A DNA stretch of 64,000 bases, from contig JADNYJ010000120.1 of assembly GCA_015501075.1 (NCBI GenBank), forward strand, positions 62,001-126,000. The letters are read 5' to 3'. The stretch is from Gymnopilus junonius. Taxonomy: Eukaryota > Basidiomycota > Agaricomycetes > Agaricales > Galerinaceae. Numbering within the stretch: the first letter of the stretch is position 1; each line of letters begins with the position of its first letter. Position numbers and translations under genes: made by a program. The notes under the pieces are model-generated. The model made no database searches. It saw only the letters and a program-made list of their open reading frames with translations, and was not told the origin of the DNA. Below are positions 1-11,634 of this stretch, one piece after another.

Positions 1-11
1 ATCTGACTTCT

Positions 12-500
12 GTGATGGCTGTGGAGGATACGAAGACTTACAGTCATCCCAATAGTGGAATGTACAATGCACCTCATAGTCAGATGGTCACAGTGCTCAA
101 CATCTTGCAAGATTCTTTATTAGATTTTCTACTGGATAAGTCACAATCAGGGCCTTACCACCTCGATCTTGAAGGACTTCATCTCTCCAATGTGTCCATT
201 TCCTGAGTAGTGAGCTACCTGCATTTTATTCTGCCATATTTTCGGCTCATGGTCATGTAATCCACATCAATAGGGGAAATGTTCTGTGATCCAGAGAATG
301 CAAACTCCCACATCGAAGCCATGAAATTCTTACTATACAATCCTGAAGAAACATTGCGTACATTGGCCCTTAATTATGACACCTCACCATTTGACATTCG
401 TCAAATATTCACGGAAATATTTGCAGCAGAGACTGCCTTAAATCTTCAGAAGACTTGGAGCTTCAGTTATTTTCGTACTTCCATTCTATTTTCTTACTGA
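12..500 (+). pseudogene. NLR/STAND-like protein fragment (relic)
   Basis: Two short open stretches (12-206 and 279-500) lie in a region with no complete gene. The first contains DSLLDFLLDKSQSGPYHLD, which resembles the 'HASFxDFLLDxxRSG' segment that follows the NACHT module in agaricomycete STAND/NLR proteins. A related segment (ASLEDILLDKSRSGIYS) occurs at about 11,840. The second stretch (FCDPENANSHIEAMKFLLYN) may be the continuation of the same protein. No NTPase motif is in the window, so this is at most the 3' part of a gene running in from the left, or a relic. The family assignment rests on one short motif and is weak. Confidence 0.25.
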
Positions 501-816
501 ATTTTTTCAGACTTCTCTGATACAAGGTAGGTCATAGATTGAGAAGAAAAAGGAAAATATATTATTTATAATGGAAAGAATGTCAAACGAATTCAATGTA
601 TGACTTTCCAATTTCTCAAGCTCACCACAGGGTGACTACCTGAGTCGAGTATTTCCCAGCTTTGGCCTGGATGATGCTGGCTCACCTGAAGAGCCCTCCC
701 ACATGGATGTCAAATTGTACTATAAAAATCAGATTATTCCTTTGGGTTCATACTCTATCATTGATATGTTCTCTTCAACCAAATCGAGACCAAGGTGCCC
801 ACTGTGTCTAGAGGCT

Positions 817-1603
817 CACTTTCTATAGGTGTGGGCCTGCCTAATATTAAATAAAATTAAATAAATTAAATCGAAGAAGGGAGGGAAGAAATAAATAAAT
901 CACACAGTGTCTATATAGGTGAAGGTCATCTAGCATGCCGTGATTTGATGAAATCTGCAGGGGCCGAAAGCAGTCCATTTTTTTGAGGCGTGCTTCGCGC
1001 ATTTGGGTATGAAATTGATCTGGTCCTTGATTTGGGTAGGTCCGAGTAGCACATTATTTTTTCCTACCGTGCTTCGCGCGGCCCTCTCAATATGCGTATG
1101 CACCAAGAACTGTGAATTGCATAGATGCCTTTCAAATACTCCAGGGTGGGGAGGTGAACAGGGTGGATTTTTGATTTATCTACCTCAAATGACCAGGATT
1201 ATTTATTTTTCTTGCGCACTTCGCATGCCCTCCCCATCCTCTTTAAATGTTACCCAGATTAAAAATTTTATCTTATTTTTCAAGCTCTCCAGATGCCTTC
1301 CAATCTTCAAAAGAATGTATGCAAAAGGGCCAGTTCATCACCTGACTGCACTGACCTAATGAGTTTCCTTGTACAGTGGTGTTCATTGAGTGGCCTCCCG
1401 AGCTAAGGAAAAGGTCAAATATTCTAAAATTTACCCCATGTTTGGGAATCAGGCTCATCTCACTGATTTATGCTCTGGTTCCGGACTTTCGCACCCCAGA
1501 ACATGTCGAAGTAGCTGCATTATTTGGCCGAGTTACTTTGTTTGTATATGATTATATTTTCAAACTCAGTTATATAGTATTTGGCCCACACCTATAGAAA
1601 GTG
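817..1603. mobile_element. Non-autonomous DNA transposon (MITE-like) with perfect 21-base TIRs
   Basis: Bases 817-837 (beginning CACTTTCTATAGGTGTGGG) are the exact reverse complement of 1583-1603. The 787-base element encodes no recognisable transposase. Its interior is AT-rich next to the left end and carries several variants of a GTGCTTCGCGC motif (about 990-1000, 1070-1080 and 1215-1225). No convincing target-site duplication is visible (left flank ends GAGGCT, right flank starts GAGGAC). The superfamily is therefore undetermined: the CACT terminus recalls CACTA elements, but two or four matching terminal bases are not enough to assign it. Confidence 0.75.
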
Positions 1604-2348
1604 GAGGACATCTGGGATTCAAAAAGCGCGGCATGCGATGCGGGATCAAAACATGGCAGCAAACTCCGGAAGCTCACCTAATCACCACTACAGCATGCAA
1701 ATGGCCTCAAAAGTGGGAGTATACAACTGAATTCTGCAAAGGCCTTTGTGTAATTAAATTTATATATCTAATTGATAGTAATCCCCAAAATATTTGAAGA
1801 AAAGTACATTCAACATCGCATAATCAAACGAGGAAGCATAATGCTCAACTGGAAGGCAGCATCAGAGGCCCATTTGAAGTCCTCTTCTCTTAGAAATCCT
1901 CAGAGATGCAGAAGGCTATAACAGTAAATTTCTGACAGCTTCATGCCCTGCAATTATTATGCAGAGAGCAAAGACTGGGCTCATGAACAGTGCTTTATCC
2001 AATCATGCTCCTATTTCAAATGTGCACGTGCCAAAGCTTGCCCGCCAGATGTGCCGATGAGACAATCAAGCCAAGATCTCGCCCTCGCTTATTTCTAATA
2101 TTTTCAAAATTTATTAGGTGTACACTAATTACAAGCTAGAGACACTTTGTGGATTGTGGCAAGCCAAAAAATGGTGTAAGGCTTACAGGCCAGCTGGGCA
2201 GTGGGCAGCGAGCTTAAAAAATAAGTCAGCCACCTTTTCAAGTTGGGGCCTTTTGGTGGGGGCGCACATGAGGGGGTCGGGTTTTGCTGCCACGCAAAGC
2301 ATGTCACATCATGCGGCGCATTTTCCGAATTCCAGATTTACTGAGAAA
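1604..2348. other. Intergenic stretch, nothing recognised
   Basis: This stretch lies between the short TIR element and the hAT element. Short open frames on both strands lack family motifs, splice structure or paralogues in the window. I see no RNA gene. Confidence 0.4.
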
Positions 2349-5300
2349 TAGTGTTGCCGCTGCTTCGCTCAACTCAGCTGAGCCACGTCAGCTGAGCCTG
2401 ACAATGGCTTGAATTATTTATAGAGCTTAAGACTGCTCACAAGCCAGCTCCGGCTGACTAAAGCCTGCTCAGCTAATAGCTCATGCACTAATTTGGCGAT
2501 TGTTGCTGCTCGGCCTCATCATCAATGATAGACCACCTTTCATCTCATCTTCCATGCACCGTTGAGGTTCCTACATCAACTCTTAGCTCTTATGCGTTAA
2601 ACCCTTATTTCTTCCACCTATGAGACCTGTACTTTATGATTTATCCAGCAAGGAATTGCTGTGGTCACCAGTCACTCCTGATGGATCTAGCTGATAAGAG
2701 ATCAAAGAGATTTCACCTCTCCGATGTCTGTTCCCACTTCATCGAAGCACAAACGCATACTAATCATTTCACAAAGTCTAAAGCTGAATAGATGGCTGTG
2801 CCTTCAAGTTCTGGAAATTGAGCAATGCCGTTGCAAAATGGAGTGACCCTGCAGTGATGGAGGAGAAAGAATTCATTCACAACGGCATGTGTGGAACTTT
2901 CAGGGTGTGCAGTGTGGTCTTCGTAGCATTCCATATTGTCTGATCTCCTCGTGAATAGACACTGTGACCCATAAATTATGGAGCAATGGAGTTTGGGTCT
3001 GAAACTTCTCGTAATGTCACCTTTTCTTTCAAACTGCCCCCTTCATCCCAATAATTGTTTCCTTTTCTTATCAGGTCGCTCACTCTTTGCCGTCGAACCT
3101 GCAGGATCCTTGTCAGGTCCCCTATGTAGTGAGCTCCATAGGGCATTGTTTCGTGATCTCAAAATGTTGCTGTTCTGCATATAAAAGTATGTCTGATTTG
3201 CTTTGCTTTTATCAAGTTCTCAATGCCTTCCAACAGCACTCCTCATATGAGAGGTCATGGTCATGGTTGGGGCCATGGTTGGGGCCATGGTCATGGTTGC
3301 GGTCACCCACAGGCCATGGTGTCAATGTGCCGTCTCCCACAGGGCCATGGTGTCAATGTGCCGTCTCCCACCTTGCATGCAAATGGCACTGCAGAAATTG
3401 CTTTCCAAGCAGATGGTATGTGCCTGTGCATCCTTAGTTGCAAGACAAATGCTGAGCGATCTTTCTTCAGTGGCATCCCCAGTATTAAATGGCAGGACCA
3501 TGATGCCGATGGAATCACATGGTAAGTCTTATTTCCATAATGCCGTCGGTCCAATTCTGATGACTTCCTTCTGAAGAACGAAGTGCGATTCCGTCTGAGC
3601 AGGACGAGAACCCTTTCGTCGAGCCAGGCCTGCCACATCCACATGTCATTATTAATTCACCTAGGACACCTGCTTCTGTTGGTGCCAAAGCTTTCCCAAG
3701 TCCCAGCCCATCTGACTCAGATTCGAACCAAACATCTGTGAACAATGCCCAGTCTGCTTGTTGAATGTCAACTCCTCGCCGCTCACCACATATGCCCCGA
3801 GCCGGCCAGCACAGCCATCGACGTTCCTATCTGCGTGAACAGCGACAATCCCAACAAGCCAAGAAGCAGAAGGCTTTGGATGTGTGGACATTCTTTGAGA
3901 AGGTCAGTGGGCTACATGAATGTCGATTCTGCCAGTAAGTTTTTTTCATTATACATTATATTAAATGATCGATCCATTTCTTATAGGCAACAACAATGCC
4001 TCAACCCGGCGTCGGAAGTACAGGCTTATGCATCATCAACTGGAGTCACGGTATTGCATACTCATCTTTGTCATGAGCACCTTGAGGTGTGGGTCGATTC
4101 CTGCGACAAGCTCAAGATTCCTGTTGGCAAGGCTAAGGTGTCACAAGGCCGTGTTGATGAGTTGCGATGAAAGCGAGGGGAGCAGACGAGCCCAGCTGGC
4201 ACCAATGCTTCGATGGCCAAGCCACCCTTTTCAAGAGAAGCTTTTATGAATGCTATTGCAGAGTTTGTTATAGCTGATGACCAGGTATGAAATCTTTACT
4301 CCAGCAGTTCGAATGGGAGTTGACATTATTTTTGGGTTTAACATCTAGTCAGTCAATGTTATAGAAAGCCACAGCTTCGGGCTCTGTTCAAGCTTCTGCG
4401 TGACGACCTTCAAGATTCTGACATACCTCATAGAACACATATTTGGAACCGCATTGCCGATATCTGGGATGAACAGCTTAAGAAACTCGAAGAGGAGATG
4501 AAGGTACTCTCGTGTGTTTATCACTTATGCAGCATTCTAATTTTATGAAACAGAATGCTATGGGTAAAATTTCAATGACCATGGATCTCTGGACTGACAA
4601 GAACTTGACACCATTCATGGCGGTGACTGCGCACTGGCTGCAAGCTCTTATTTATACCTCCTTCTGTAAAAACTATTTGACAGTCATGTCCTTTTAGATT
4701 CATTCGTCGTCTCTTCGCTGCCAGCAATTCTCCGGATTGTGAAGTCCTTGTGTGGGGAGGATCTCCAATTACTCAGGGATGTGGACACACGATGGTCATC
4801 AGCCTTCCTTATGATCGAGCGAGCACTGTTTTTGGAGGAAGTGAGTTGATTTAAGGTTATACTCTTGATATATATTGTCAAGCTGACATTTGAACATGTA
4901 GGCCATAGATAAGTTCCTGAACATCCCTGAATTCCAAGAACTGGAAAAGTTTCGGCTCTCAAATCAAGACTGGAATGCACTTGGAACAGCACGTGAGATT
5001 CTTCTGGTGAGACTGACTACCTGAGCCGGTCAAGCCTGTGACAACTAACTCTGTCTTAAATGAAGGTGCCATTTGCATTCCAGCAATGTCTTTCTGCTGA
5101 AAAAACACCAACACTCTGTGATGCTATCCCATCTTTCGAAGCAATGATTCAAGCCTGGACTGACTATCAGAAAGAATTTTATGATGATCCGGAATATGAT
5201 GTGATTCAAAAGGGTCTTGACAAGCTGATGGCATATCGCGAACATACAGAATTGGTCCCAGCATATGTCATCTCAATGAGTGAGCACTTCATTTTGTGAC

Positions 5301-6350
5301 ATGTTTTCAGAACTGAATTTTGCTTTGTTGACGATTTAAGTTCTGAACCCAGCCATGAAGCTGCGCTATTACTCAGAATATCAACCAGAGAACATACAAT
5401 GGGTGAGAGATCTCTTTCGTTGAACTGTGAGTTTTGTTTGGAATGTTCCACTGTTGCATGTGTAAACTATTATCTATTATTTAGCTTGCACCATATCGTA
5501 CACAACCCAGAGGGCTTTCAAATCCTGCATCAATGATAAGCACAGAGCCTCAGGTGCCCCAAGCAACAACCAATGATTCTCTACAGTATACACCCTTGCG
5601 TTCTCATGCAAATTGGCTTGGGCAAAGTGCAATTCTGAGCCGTACTGCGGATGACATCCTTTGCATCAATAGATTGGCCCCCACTTCCCATAATTCGGAT
5701 CGAGGTCTAGATCAAGAGATTGATGCTTATCTTCTGGATACTCACACTAGTATGAGTAGCATATTATTCTGGCAGGTTTGTCTTTCTTACGATCCCTTCT
5801 TGAGTTGGTGCTGATGACATTAACAGGAAAATCAACTTCGCTATCCAACAATCTTTCTTGCAGCCTTGGATTATCTTCCAATACAGGGCTCTGCTGTGCC
5901 TTGCGAGCATGTCTTCTCTTCAGCAAAAGAGACTATGTCTGATCGCAGGAATAGAATTGCGGAGGACTTCATGGAAGAATTACAAATGCTAAAGTTTTCT
6001 TTGAAATCAGGGCGAAATCTCAACTTTACAGTGGGAACAAGCAAAGAGGAGGTCGTCAAGTGTCTGCAAGATGCTCTAGAAGGTTTTGAATGTATTCCAA
6101 TGGATATAACCACATATATACAGTCTCTTTCATCTTGATTTCCATTGGCGATGCGACTGTACTATCATGTCGAAAATCATATTCTATTCTTGGCTAATCA
6201 TGTGATAGAGCTGTCAGCTGAGTTGGCTCGAGCGACTCGTGCCTGGCTTGGAGCTTTAAGCTGATAAGATAACTGAGCTCCGAGCTCTATATAAATCTCA
6301 AGCTGTGCTAGCCAGCCAGAGCCGAGCGAAGCCGAGCTGCGGCAACACTA
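2349..6350 (+). mobile_element. hAT-superfamily DNA transposon, degraded
   Basis: The left end at 2349 reads TAGTGTTGCCGC and the right end (6339-6350) is its exact reverse complement, followed inward by further imperfect matching (GCTTCGCTC against GAGCGAAGC). The ends fit the hAT terminal consensus YARNG. Both subterminal regions (about 2370-2500 and 6210-6340) are packed with AGCTGAGC/GGCTCAGC-type short repeats, as expected of hAT transposase binding regions. The enclosed gene has a BED zinc finger and a hAT C-terminal dimerisation domain. The 8-base flanks (CTGAGAAA and GCACTTAC) do not match, so the target-site duplication is lost and the copy is old or rearranged. Confidence 0.85.
3223..6138 (+). 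pseudogene. hAT transposase, interrupted and internally deleted
   Basis: The reading starts near 3223 with a Gly/His/Trp-rich segment. It continues to a BED-type zinc finger (DVWTFFEKVSGLHECRFCQ, then HLCHEHLEVW after a short intron at about 3935-3987). Next come the first catalytic-Asp motif ISMTMDLWTD (4573-4602) and the segment DVDTRWSSAFLMIERAL (about 4780-4830). The end is a canonical hAT dimerisation domain, GSAVPCEHVFSSAKETMSDR (about 5890-5950). Introns are short GT-AG. Three defects are visible: an in-frame TGA at 3762-3764, a one-base frame loss near 4366 in a CC run, and removal of most of the RNase-H-like core between about 4640 and 4750, where family members carry well over 100 residues. 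It cannot encode active transposase as read. Confidence 0.85.
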
Positions 6351-6585
6351 GCACTTACGGACGGATAAAAAACGAACGTAACCGGAAGCCCGAGTATGCC
6401 GAAGGCATGCAAAAGAGTCGGAGTTATGTAAACGGCGCTATTTTGGAACTCAGCGAGTTGTTCACTTGTAGCCTTCGGTCAGGGGGACCGAGACGGTAGA
6501 CAGCATTTCTCCCGCGTTCTAATTAAAAGGCTATCAGGATTATGAAGCGATTCCGACTCCTTAACATTTCCCGCCTAGCAGTGCG

Positions 6586-8682
6586 ATGGCAGAGAGCGGC
6601 ATCAGCACTTTCATGACTGTCACGGAGGACATTGAGCAGGGGTCTACGATCAAAGGGTTGGCATTAGAGGAGAAGAAGGATGTGGATGATGTGGCTGTTG
6701 AGGACGTCAAAGAAGAGACAAAGAGCGATGCAGAGGTCCTTACTTTTCCAGAGGGCGGATTTTATGCTTGGGCTGCAGTTGCAGGAGGGTGCGTTGTTTT
6801 TTGACGTGTCCTGGTATTCATCGGAGCTTAATGTTACTTAGGTTCCTTACGCAGTTCACTTGCTTCGGGTATGTTGTTCCACGTTATTTTTATCCGAATC
6901 CCGCTGAGCCACACAATACTAGCTACATTAACTCGTTTGGCGTGTATCAAGACTTCTATGTCCGCAATTTTCTTACGGCCTCCACACCGAGTGATATCGG
7001 GTATTTTCCATCTATACCAAACCGTTGAACTCCACCTGACTTGCCTTTTTTTCGCAGCTGGATAGGAGGCGTTCAAATTTTTCTAAATTTCTCTTTGGGT
7101 GCCATTACTGGGAGGATATTTGACAGAGGGTATGCGTGAGTAGAGAAGGCAGTTATACTTTCTCATCGCAAAGTCTGACTTACTTTAGTAAGCATCTCAT
7201 GTATAGTGGCACGGTTTTATACGCCATTTCGAGTGGGTCTTTTTTTTTCCATTGGACAAGTTATTGAAATTTCGAAGCGTAGTATTCTGTCTTTCCCTTG
7301 CGCATCAAAATTCATATTACCAGGTAGAAGATAATATGCCTTTCTTTTAATGTGGAGGCTCATCAGCTTTATTTTATTAGGTTTTCTTGACCAACGGGGT
7401 TGGACTAGGAATCGCCTCTGGGTTGACATATCCTGCGAGTGCGTGAACTTTCGCCAAGTTCTCTGAGGGCGTTAAGCGATTGAGCACCTGTTTGCGGCTA
7501 GCCTTCGCTATTACCGGGCATTATTTTTTGAAGAAGCGTGCTTTGGCAGTAGGACTGGTGTCATCTGGCTCAGCCATCGGTTCGTTTCAAAGTTTGGTTA
7601 CCCAAACTCCTGGCTTTCTCATACATGCTGCACAGGCGCGGTAGTCCACCCAATCATGCTTAATAGACTCATTAACGGCCCAGTAGGGTTCCATAACGGC
7701 GTCCGCATCAGCGCAGCTATGAACACAGTACTGCTCATTGCTGCATGCCTACTCACACATAGTCGACTTCCCCCAAAGCGCCTGCAGAAATTCCCGATCG
7801 TGAAGTGGATAAGAGAGCCTGCTTACCTAGCTATACTCGTCGGGTTGGTTTCACTGTCCTCCTGGATCGTCTTTTTAGCATCTGATGTCTTCACTAGAGC
7901 CGTGTTTGTCTTTTTGGGCCTCTTCTTCTCCATTTTTTATCTTCAATTATACTCTGTCACTCGTGGGGTTTCTTCAAACATTGCATTCTACAGCGTATTT
8001 CCCTTTTTTTTTCTGAGAATCACACCCTCCAATTTGACGCCTGCGGCCTCTTCATAGACATCCATTCTCAACGCAGCTAGCTTCTTCGGACGTACCGTCA
8101 CAGGATATTATGGACGCAAATTAGGAGTTTTCAACATTGGCTCGTTCTTCGCATTTAGTACGGGCGTTGTTGTGCTCTGTATGATGGCAGTAAAGGACAC
8201 CACAGGCACCGTTTTGTTTGCCATTTTTTATGGGCTCTGCTCTGGTGGTTGTGTTGCGATAACCAACTCTATGATCGGTGAGATTGGTTCATCTTTTCTA
8301 TTCATCTTTTAACTTGATCGACTTTTCAGCCAATGTATCCGCTCATCCCAATGAGATAGGAACAAGATTAGGTGTCTTTTTTGGACTAGGGGGTATCCTA
8401 GGTCTTTTCGGTAAGCTTGCGCCACTTCCATTTCTTTTCTATTAAAACTAATCCCTTCCTTCCAATATTCAACAGCATCTCCGATTTCAGGCGCTATACT
8501 CACGAGCGAGTATCATTGGCCACGAGCCATACTCTTCTCTGGGGCACGTTGATGGTTTATTTTTATGACGGTCAACTTTTCTTATGTCTCGTTTGTTATA
8601 GATCACGATGGCGACTGGGGGAGTGTGCTTCTTCGTCTCGAGATGTTTTGTTGCGAAAGCGAAAGGTACGCAATGGGTGTAG
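6586..8682 (+). CDS. Monocarboxylate-type MFS transporter, tandem copy 1
   Basis: This is a multi-exon gene of about 14 short exons and GT-AG introns that splices to a 12-helix major facilitator of the monocarboxylate porter type. The N-terminus is cytosolic, acidic and Lys-rich. It is followed by FPEGGFYAWAAVAGG, the family signature before helix 1. Later exons give INSFGVYQDFYVR, WIGGVQIFLNFSLGAITG, NGVGLGIASGLTYPA, HPIMLNRLINGPVGFHNGVR and NAASFFGRTVTGYYGRKLG. It is predicted to carry small carboxylates or related solutes across the plasma membrane; the substrate cannot be read from sequence. No frameshift was found. The last intron starts with GC (GCACGT at about 8542) where copy 2 has GT. 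The stop is TAG at 8680-8682. The gene is a direct duplicate of the one at 9299. Confidence 0.85.
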
Positions 8683-8917
8683 CTTAAATGCCTTTTTATT
8701 ACTTTAGAGGGTTGCATCTGCAAAGAAGCGTATAAATAGTGTACGAGTATAATATAATCTTGAGCTTAATGAATGAAGGATTTACGCCGATGAGTAATGC
8801 GTCCATCTCCACTACAGGAGATTGTAAACACAGTTAGGTTGTTATCATGACAGTGTTCTAAACTCTACCAGGCGGCTAGGTTTGTAAATAGCTTACCTTT
8901 GATAGGATCGTATATTA

Positions 8918-9017
8918 ACACGAGGGGCAAGCGGCTGTCCAATTGGTTCAAAATGAGCATTTTGTAATTTAAAGGTGCTCATTTTGGTCCGTTTGGACAG
9001 TTGCTTGCCCGTCGTGT
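8918..9017. repeat. 100-base foldback (small MITE)
   Basis: The arms 8918-8942 (ACACGAGGGGCAAGCGGCTG...) and 8993-9017 pair at 22 of 25 positions. An inner perfect 10-base pair (AAAATGAGCA/TGCTCATTTT) extends the stem. TTA lies outside the left arm and AA outside the right, so the true ends may be TTA(A)CACGA. The repeat sits in the spacer between the two transporter copies and has no coding capacity. Confidence 0.65.
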
Positions 9018-9298
9018 AAGACTGCATGTGTTCATGAGTGTGTATAGCTATGGGGACCCAGGGGGAAAATGTCTGTCAATCCTAATTTCGTGCCCTCGGC
9101 ATGATATCCCATCAACATTGGAAGCCGCTGTTGCCGGAATGGGGTCGGCAAACGTTGTTGACAAAGCATTCGAAGGTTGGATGCACGCTTTCTCATGCCA
9201 TTGACATTAACTTTCCTGCGTTCCAATAAAAAGCTCCATGTCGCTAACTATACTCTGTGTCTACTCCCCTACTCCTTCCGTTGACTGTAGGTGGCATA

Positions 9299-11429
9299 AT
9301 GGCGCAGAGCGACAACAGTATTTCCATGAGCGGCACGGTGGCTGACGACATCGAAAGAGGGTCGATGACTAAAAGGTCGACATTGGAGGAGAAGAAGGAG
9401 GTCGACAACGTGAATGTGGTGGATGTGGTGGACATCAAGAAAGAACCTGACGGTCTGGACGAGACCTTTCCTGAAGGAGGCTTCCAAGCATGGGCTGCGG
9501 TCGCGGGAGGGTGCGTTGGGTTTCAGCACTCCTACGTCGCGCTAGCGTTGATCACAAACCTGAAGGTTTCTTGCGCAATTCACTTGTTTCGGGTGCGCTT
9601 ATGGACCTTCTTTCCACTCTCTACTTGCTAGAGCTTATTATTCACAGCTATATCAACTCTTTTGGCGTGTATCAAGACTTCTATGTCCGGCGTTATCTTA
9701 CGAACTTTACTCCAAGTGATATCGGGTATTTCTGCCTATTTTCTAAGCTCTTTTTGATTTGCTTACTTTGAATGACCTTCTTGACAGGTGGATAGGTGGT
9801 ATACAGATATTCCTAAATTTCTCCTTGGGTGCTTTTTCAGGGATGATCTTCGATAGAGGGTATTCGTGAGTAGTTATTACACGTTGTGTTGCCTGTCAAC
9901 CTATTCGGAATATGGCTGAGCCCTTCCAATAGCAAGCATCTCATGTATAGCAGCACACTGTTATATGCCATTTCACGTATGCTTGCTTTTCCTTCCCACT
10001 ATTTCTCTGCATTGGGAATCAAGACTAAATGTTTACATGACTGTCAGTCTTTTGCCTGTCGCTTGCGCATCAAAATTCGTACTACCAGGTGGAGGATGGG
10101 TCACATTCTTAAGATTGGTTCATACTTACGTCGTCTAGATTTTCTTAACCAATGGTGTCGGCTTGGGAATCGCCTCGGGGTTGACATATCCGGGCAGTAA
10201 GTAAAACTCGCAATATTCTGGTGAATGAGACTATCTAATGTGAATTTAGGTTTTGCCATCACTGGACATTACTTTGTCAAAAAGCGGCCTCTGGCAGTAG
10301 GATTGGTGTCATCTGGCGCAGCTCTAGGTCTGTTGCGGGATATTTGTGATAACGCACTGCTCAAATTCTAATAAATTGACACAGGAGCCGTGATTCACCC
10401 AATTATGCTCAACCGGTTGATAAACGGCCCTGTTGGATTCCACAATGGAGTCCGTATTAGCGCTGCTATGAATACCGTGTTGCTACTCGTAGCATGCTGG
10501 CTTACACGTACACGACTTGCACCTAAGTCACAACAGAACTTCCTAATCATGAAGTGGGCCCGTGAACCACAGTATCTTTCCCTGTTAATTGGGTGAGTTT
10601 CACTCTCTTTGCGATTCTCTTCGCTTGTATTCTATGCTGCTTTTCCGTTGTTAGGTCTGTGTTTGTTTTCTTGGGACTATTTTTCTCGCCGTTTTATCTC
10701 CAACTGGATGCAATCTTGCACGGTGTCCCACCAAATTTCGCTTTCTATGGAGTATGTCAAGTTTGTTTGAAGTCATCGGAGGAGCCCAATACCTGATGTC
10801 CTTCTCTGTGCAGCTTTCCATCCTCAACGCAGCTAGTTTCTTTGGCAGGACCGTCACTGGGTACTATGGACGTAAACTTGGTGTTTTCAATCTTGGGGCT
10901 TCTTTTACCACTGCGGCAGGGATTGTCGTCATATGTTTGCTGGCAGTTAAAGATATAACTGGCGTCGTTTTGTTCTCTATTTTCTTTGGGCTATTCTCAG
11001 GAGGATCTGTTTCACTGACGAATGCAATGATTGGTGCGATTGACCATATCTTCTATGTAATTGTATAAACTTATTCCAAATTTCTAGCTCATATTTCCAC
11101 CCATCCGAGTGAGGTGGGCACAAGGTTGGGGATTTACTTTGGAATTGGTGGTGTACTCGGACTTTTTGGTAAGCAGAAGCAATTGACATCGTGCTAGGAT
11201 CTCTAATTTGCTCGCTGCATTTTGCAGCATCCCCAATATCAGGCGCCTTACTCACAAGCCGATATCTATGGACGCGCTCTATCCTTTTTGCTGGGGTACG
11301 CCTGTGGTCCATCTAATGGCTTTCCTTTCATTCACAGCTTTTTTATAGATCATGTTGACGACTGCAGGCGTGTGCTTCTTCATTTCGAGATATTTCGTTG
11401 TGAAAATGAAAGGTACACAAAGAGTATGA
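9299..11429 (+). CDS. Monocarboxylate-type MFS transporter, tandem copy 2
   Basis: This copy has the same exon layout as copy 1, about 14 exons ending in TGA at 11427-11429. The start ATG at 9299 opens a Ser/Asp/Lys-rich cytosolic tail. The membrane part begins at FPEGGFQAWAAVAGG and continues with FLAQFTCFG, INSFGVYQDFYVRRYLTNFT, WIGGIQIFLNFSLGAFSG, ITGHYFVKKRPLAVGLVSSG, HPIMLNRLINGPVGFHNGVR, NAASFFGRTVTGYYGRKLG and EVGTRLGIYFGIGGVLGLFG. All splice junctions I checked are GT-AG and the frame is kept throughout. It is predicted to be a 12-helix plasma-membrane carrier of the monocarboxylate porter family. Divergence from copy 1 is concentrated in the N-terminal tail and the introns, so both copies appear to be under protein-level constraint. 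Confidence 0.87.
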
Positions 11430-11634
11430 TATTTTAGAAGGCACTTCATCGTTTTAGAGATGTACCGTGGTACAGAGAAATGTACGAATATAATGCAACC
11501 TTCCAATGAATTGCCTGGAGATTATATCACTGTTCTGACGGGTTTTTGTACGCCCCGCATTCGAAAAGAGTAGCAGAGTGAGGAGGCTTTTATAAAATGG
11601 CTGAACTTTCATTTGCTGAATTAGACACTCTTTA

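Noticed and set aside
3700..3740. GGTTCGAATC-like tRNA T-loop (minus strand)
   Set aside because: No acceptor stem or anticodon arm can be folded around it, and it lies in the transposase reading frame.
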